Assembly: GCF_007301515.1 (NCBI RefSeq)
Contig: NZ_CP041666.1
Location: 2,914,001-2,978,000, forward strand
DNA length: 64,000 bases
DNA from: Radiobacillus deserti
GTDB taxonomy: Bacteria > Bacillota > Bacilli > Bacillales > Amphibacillaceae
Direction of reading: 5' to 3'
Shown in pieces: positions 62,185 to 64,000 of this stretch (within the stretch, counting starts at the first letter, position 1; each line of letters begins with the position of its first letter). The notes below the pieces were generated by a model. The model was given only the letters and a program-made list of their open reading frames with translations. It had not been told where the DNA came from and made no database searches. A program made the position numbers and the translations under genes.

Positions 62185-64000
62185 ATGAAGGTTTTACAGG
62201 AAAAGCTTGAAAAAAATGAAGATGGTTATGTCCTTTATTTACATATCGACATAGGCAATGAAGAATTTTCAAAGGATTTTGGGGAAACGATGGAAGAAGA
62301 AAGCCTTCCAGACAGGCTTCGTAAATACTCCCAATCGAAATATAAACATGTCCAACTTTCTGCAATTAAGGTAGTCGTTGGATCCGTAATGGTAGCGTCT
62401 ATTCTATTACCCACATCGACCAAAGCCCATGATGCATCTTTTAACATGTCGTACTTTTACTTTGGCTCTTCCTCTGCCGGGATACGAGCTGTGGATCGAA
62501 CCGCTGGAAGCTTAGACGTTATTTCACCTAGTTATTTCAATCTAGATGCGAATGGAAATCTGGAATTATCGGATAGCTTCGATCCTGTATTTATTCGGGA
62601 AATGCATAATCGTAATATTCGCGTCGTTCCGTTTATTAGTAACCATTGGGATCGAACACTCGGACAAAAGGCATTAGCAAATCGTGAAAATTTATCTACT
62701 CAGATTGCCCAAATTGTTCAGCAGTACAATTTGGATGGAGTTAATGTAGATATTGAAAATGTAACGCATACAAGTAAGTCGGATTATACCGATTTTGTTC
62801 GTCTATTATCACAAAAAATCCCACAATCGAAAGAGCTATCGGTAGCAATTGCTGCAAATCCTAATCATTGGACACTCGGTTGGCACGGTTCTTACGATAA
62901 CTATGCTTTATCACAATATGCGGATTACTTAATGCTGATGGCTTATGACGAAAGCTATGAAGGAAGCGCATCTGGTCCTGTTGCAAGTATCTCTTGGGTA
63001 GAAAAATCTATTCGAGCTTTAGTTGTAGATGAAGGGGTTTCGCCTAGTAAAGTTGTGCTCGGATTACCTTTCTATGGCCGTTACTGGAATCAGTCCGAAT
63101 CACGAGGAGGATATGGTATCTCCAATAATCAAATTTCTACGGTTATCCAAACCTATAATGGTCAAATCACCTATGATAAAGCACAGGAATCCGCAAAAGC
63201 CACCTTTACCGTTCGATCAGGAGATCCAGTGACTTATATTGGAGGAAGAAAGCTTACTACCGGAACCTATGATGTTTGGTATGAAAATGAACAGTCTGTT
63301 TTAGCGAAAATCAATCTTGTGCACAAATACAACTTAAAAGGAACAGGGAGCTGGAGCTTAGGACAAGAGCACCCATCGATATGGAGTAATTGGGATATGT
63401 ATTTATCTCATCATGTGTCTAGTAACTCCACCGCAGCCTCCTTCTATAGTTTTCAGGATGTCGCCAATCATTGGGCTCGTGATGAAATGTTTTATACCTA
63501 CCAAAAAGGTTGGTATAAAGGAAGAACACCGACTACCTTTGCTCCAAACGAAAATCTTACAAGGGCCCAAGCAGCAGCCCTAATGGTGAAGGTGTTTAAC
63601 CTTAGCCCTAAACAAAGCTATACCACCTCTTCTTTTCGTGACATTTCTAATGCGCATTGGGCAAAGGATGCTATCGAGATTGCGTATCAGCATGGCATTT
63701 TCCACGGACGGCAGGATGGCAGGTTTGGCCCGAATGAATCGTTAACACGTGAGCAAATGGCCGCTGTCTTTGATAACCTTTTCCGTGATTATTACGACTC
63801 TACGAAAGTAAATGAACCTGTATATTTTCGTGATGTACAAGCATCGGATTGGTCCTATGAAGCGATTAAATCCGTGAAACAGCAAGGAATTATTGAAGGT
63901 TCAGGAGACCGTTTTCGCCCTGGCGATTCCGTTACCCGTGCGCAGATGGCCATGATTTTAACGAATGCTGCATCATTTATTGCTTCCAAAAACCAAGAAA
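62185..64000 (+). CDS. GH18-type glycosidase with three SLH domains and long N-terminal extension (3' end outside window)
   Basis: Open from ATG 62185 (AAGGAG upstream) to the window end, at least 605 codons. An unusual acidic cytoplasmic-looking segment (1-53, NEDGYVLYLHIDIGNEEFSKDFG) precedes a signal-like helix (IKVVVGSVMVASILLPTSTKA, about 61-81). The GH18 domain spans about 85-410, with DGVNVDIE at 184-191, catalytic Glu 191, and LMLMAYDE and GLPFYGRYW further on, as in YaaH/YdhD-type N-acetylglucosaminidases. Three SLH domains follow (YSFQDVANHWARDE, SFRDISNAHWAKDA, YFRDVQASDWSYEA). It probably acts on peptidoglycan or chitin-like glycans at the surface. Confidence 0.85.
   Translation, partial: MKVLQEKLEKNEDGYVLYLHIDIGNEEFSKDFGETMEEESLPDRLRKYSQSKYKHVQLSAIKVVVGSVMVASILLPTSTKAHDASFNMSYFYFGSSSAGIRAVDRTAGSLDVISPSYFNLDANGNLELSDSFDPVFIREMHNRNIRVVPFISNHWDRTLGQKALANRENLSTQIAQIVQQYNLDGVNVDIENVTHTSKSDYTDFVRLLSQKIPQSKELSVAIAANPNHWTLGWHGSYDNYALSQYADYLMLMAYDESYEGSASGPVASISWVEKSIRALVVDEGVSPSKVVLGLPFYGRYWNQSESRGGYGISNNQISTVIQTYNGQITYDKAQESAKATFTVRSGDPVTYIGGRKLTTGTYDVWYENEQSVLAKINLVHKYNLKGTGSWSLGQEHPSIWSNWDMYLSHHVSSNSTAASFYSFQDVANHWARDEMFYTYQKGWYKGRTPTTFAPNENLTRAQAAALMVKVFNLSPKQSYTTSSFRDISNAHWAKDAIEIAYQHGIFHGRQDGRFGPNESLTREQMAAVFDNLFRDYYDSTKVNEPVYFRDVQASDWSYEAIKSVKQQGIIEGSGDRFRPGDSVTRAQMAMILTNAASFIASKNQE

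Noticed and set aside
1..64000. CRISPR arrays, tRNA and rRNA genes
   Set aside because: No regularly spaced repeats, cloverleaf-like sequences or rRNA motifs were noticed by reading; a short tRNA could still be missed without a search program.

Overview
The window is chromosomal DNA of a low-GC Gram-positive rod of the Bacillaceae. The evidence is strong GGAGG-type ribosome binding sites with frequent TTG and GTG starts, lipoproteins, LysM-NlpC/P60 wall hydrolases, LytR-CpsA-Psr proteins, SLH-domain proteins with SecA2, WalR- and CcpA-type sites, and the YvrJ/DUF2922/DUF1659 group. A salt-tolerant genus such as Halobacillus or Pontibacillus is a guess. No rRNA, tRNA or CRISPR array was seen.

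1-5200 (minus strand): a DeoR regulator with its own terminator, then a UgpA/UgpE/UgpB-like ABC importer and a PHP-domain (CehA/McbA type) hydrolase cut by the window edge. 5400-9030: nitroreductase, a lipoprotein, and a divergent triple-LysM NlpC/P60 endopeptidase with a WalR-type site between the last two, then an SGNH hydrolase. 9070-15620 (minus): a ROK regulator, a ferric-type ABC importer and an argininosuccinate-lyase paralogue in one operon. 16290-18800: a large secreted PIG-L deacetylase.

19040-21260 holds three consecutive frameshifted genes (DUF2628, VanZ-like, LCP) and an IS30 scar. 21460-25360 is a murein-peptide utilisation operon (DUF3870, DUF819 carrier, YkfB-like epimerase, YkfC-like endopeptidase) under a promoter with a full-consensus cre. 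25757-27900 is an inactivated IS21-family element with clear ends and a 5-bp target duplication.

28555-46816 (minus) is an exopolysaccharide locus: chain-length protein, tyrosine kinase, two tyrosine-phosphatase copies, EpsC-like dehydratase and GtaB, then a second block with the priming transferase, epimerase, glycosyltransferases, polymerase, flippase, a heparinase-like protein and a CapK-like ligase. Four genes of the first block carry frameshifts or a stop. A degraded copy of the nitroreductase/NlpC-P60 pair follows at about 47 kb, beside an intact LysM-NlpC/P60 gene with its own WalR-type site.

48600-54100 carries housekeeping genes (M20 peptidase, DUF1540, CorA, YvrJ/DUF2922/DUF1659, LCP). 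54200-64000 is an envelope block: MurJ-like flippase, glycosyltransferase, SecA2, the Slap partner, an SLT-SLH protein and a GH18-SLH protein, with a candidate small RNA between convergent genes. The likely logic is that SecA2 and Slap help export the neighbouring SLH proteins, which then remodel or coat the wall.
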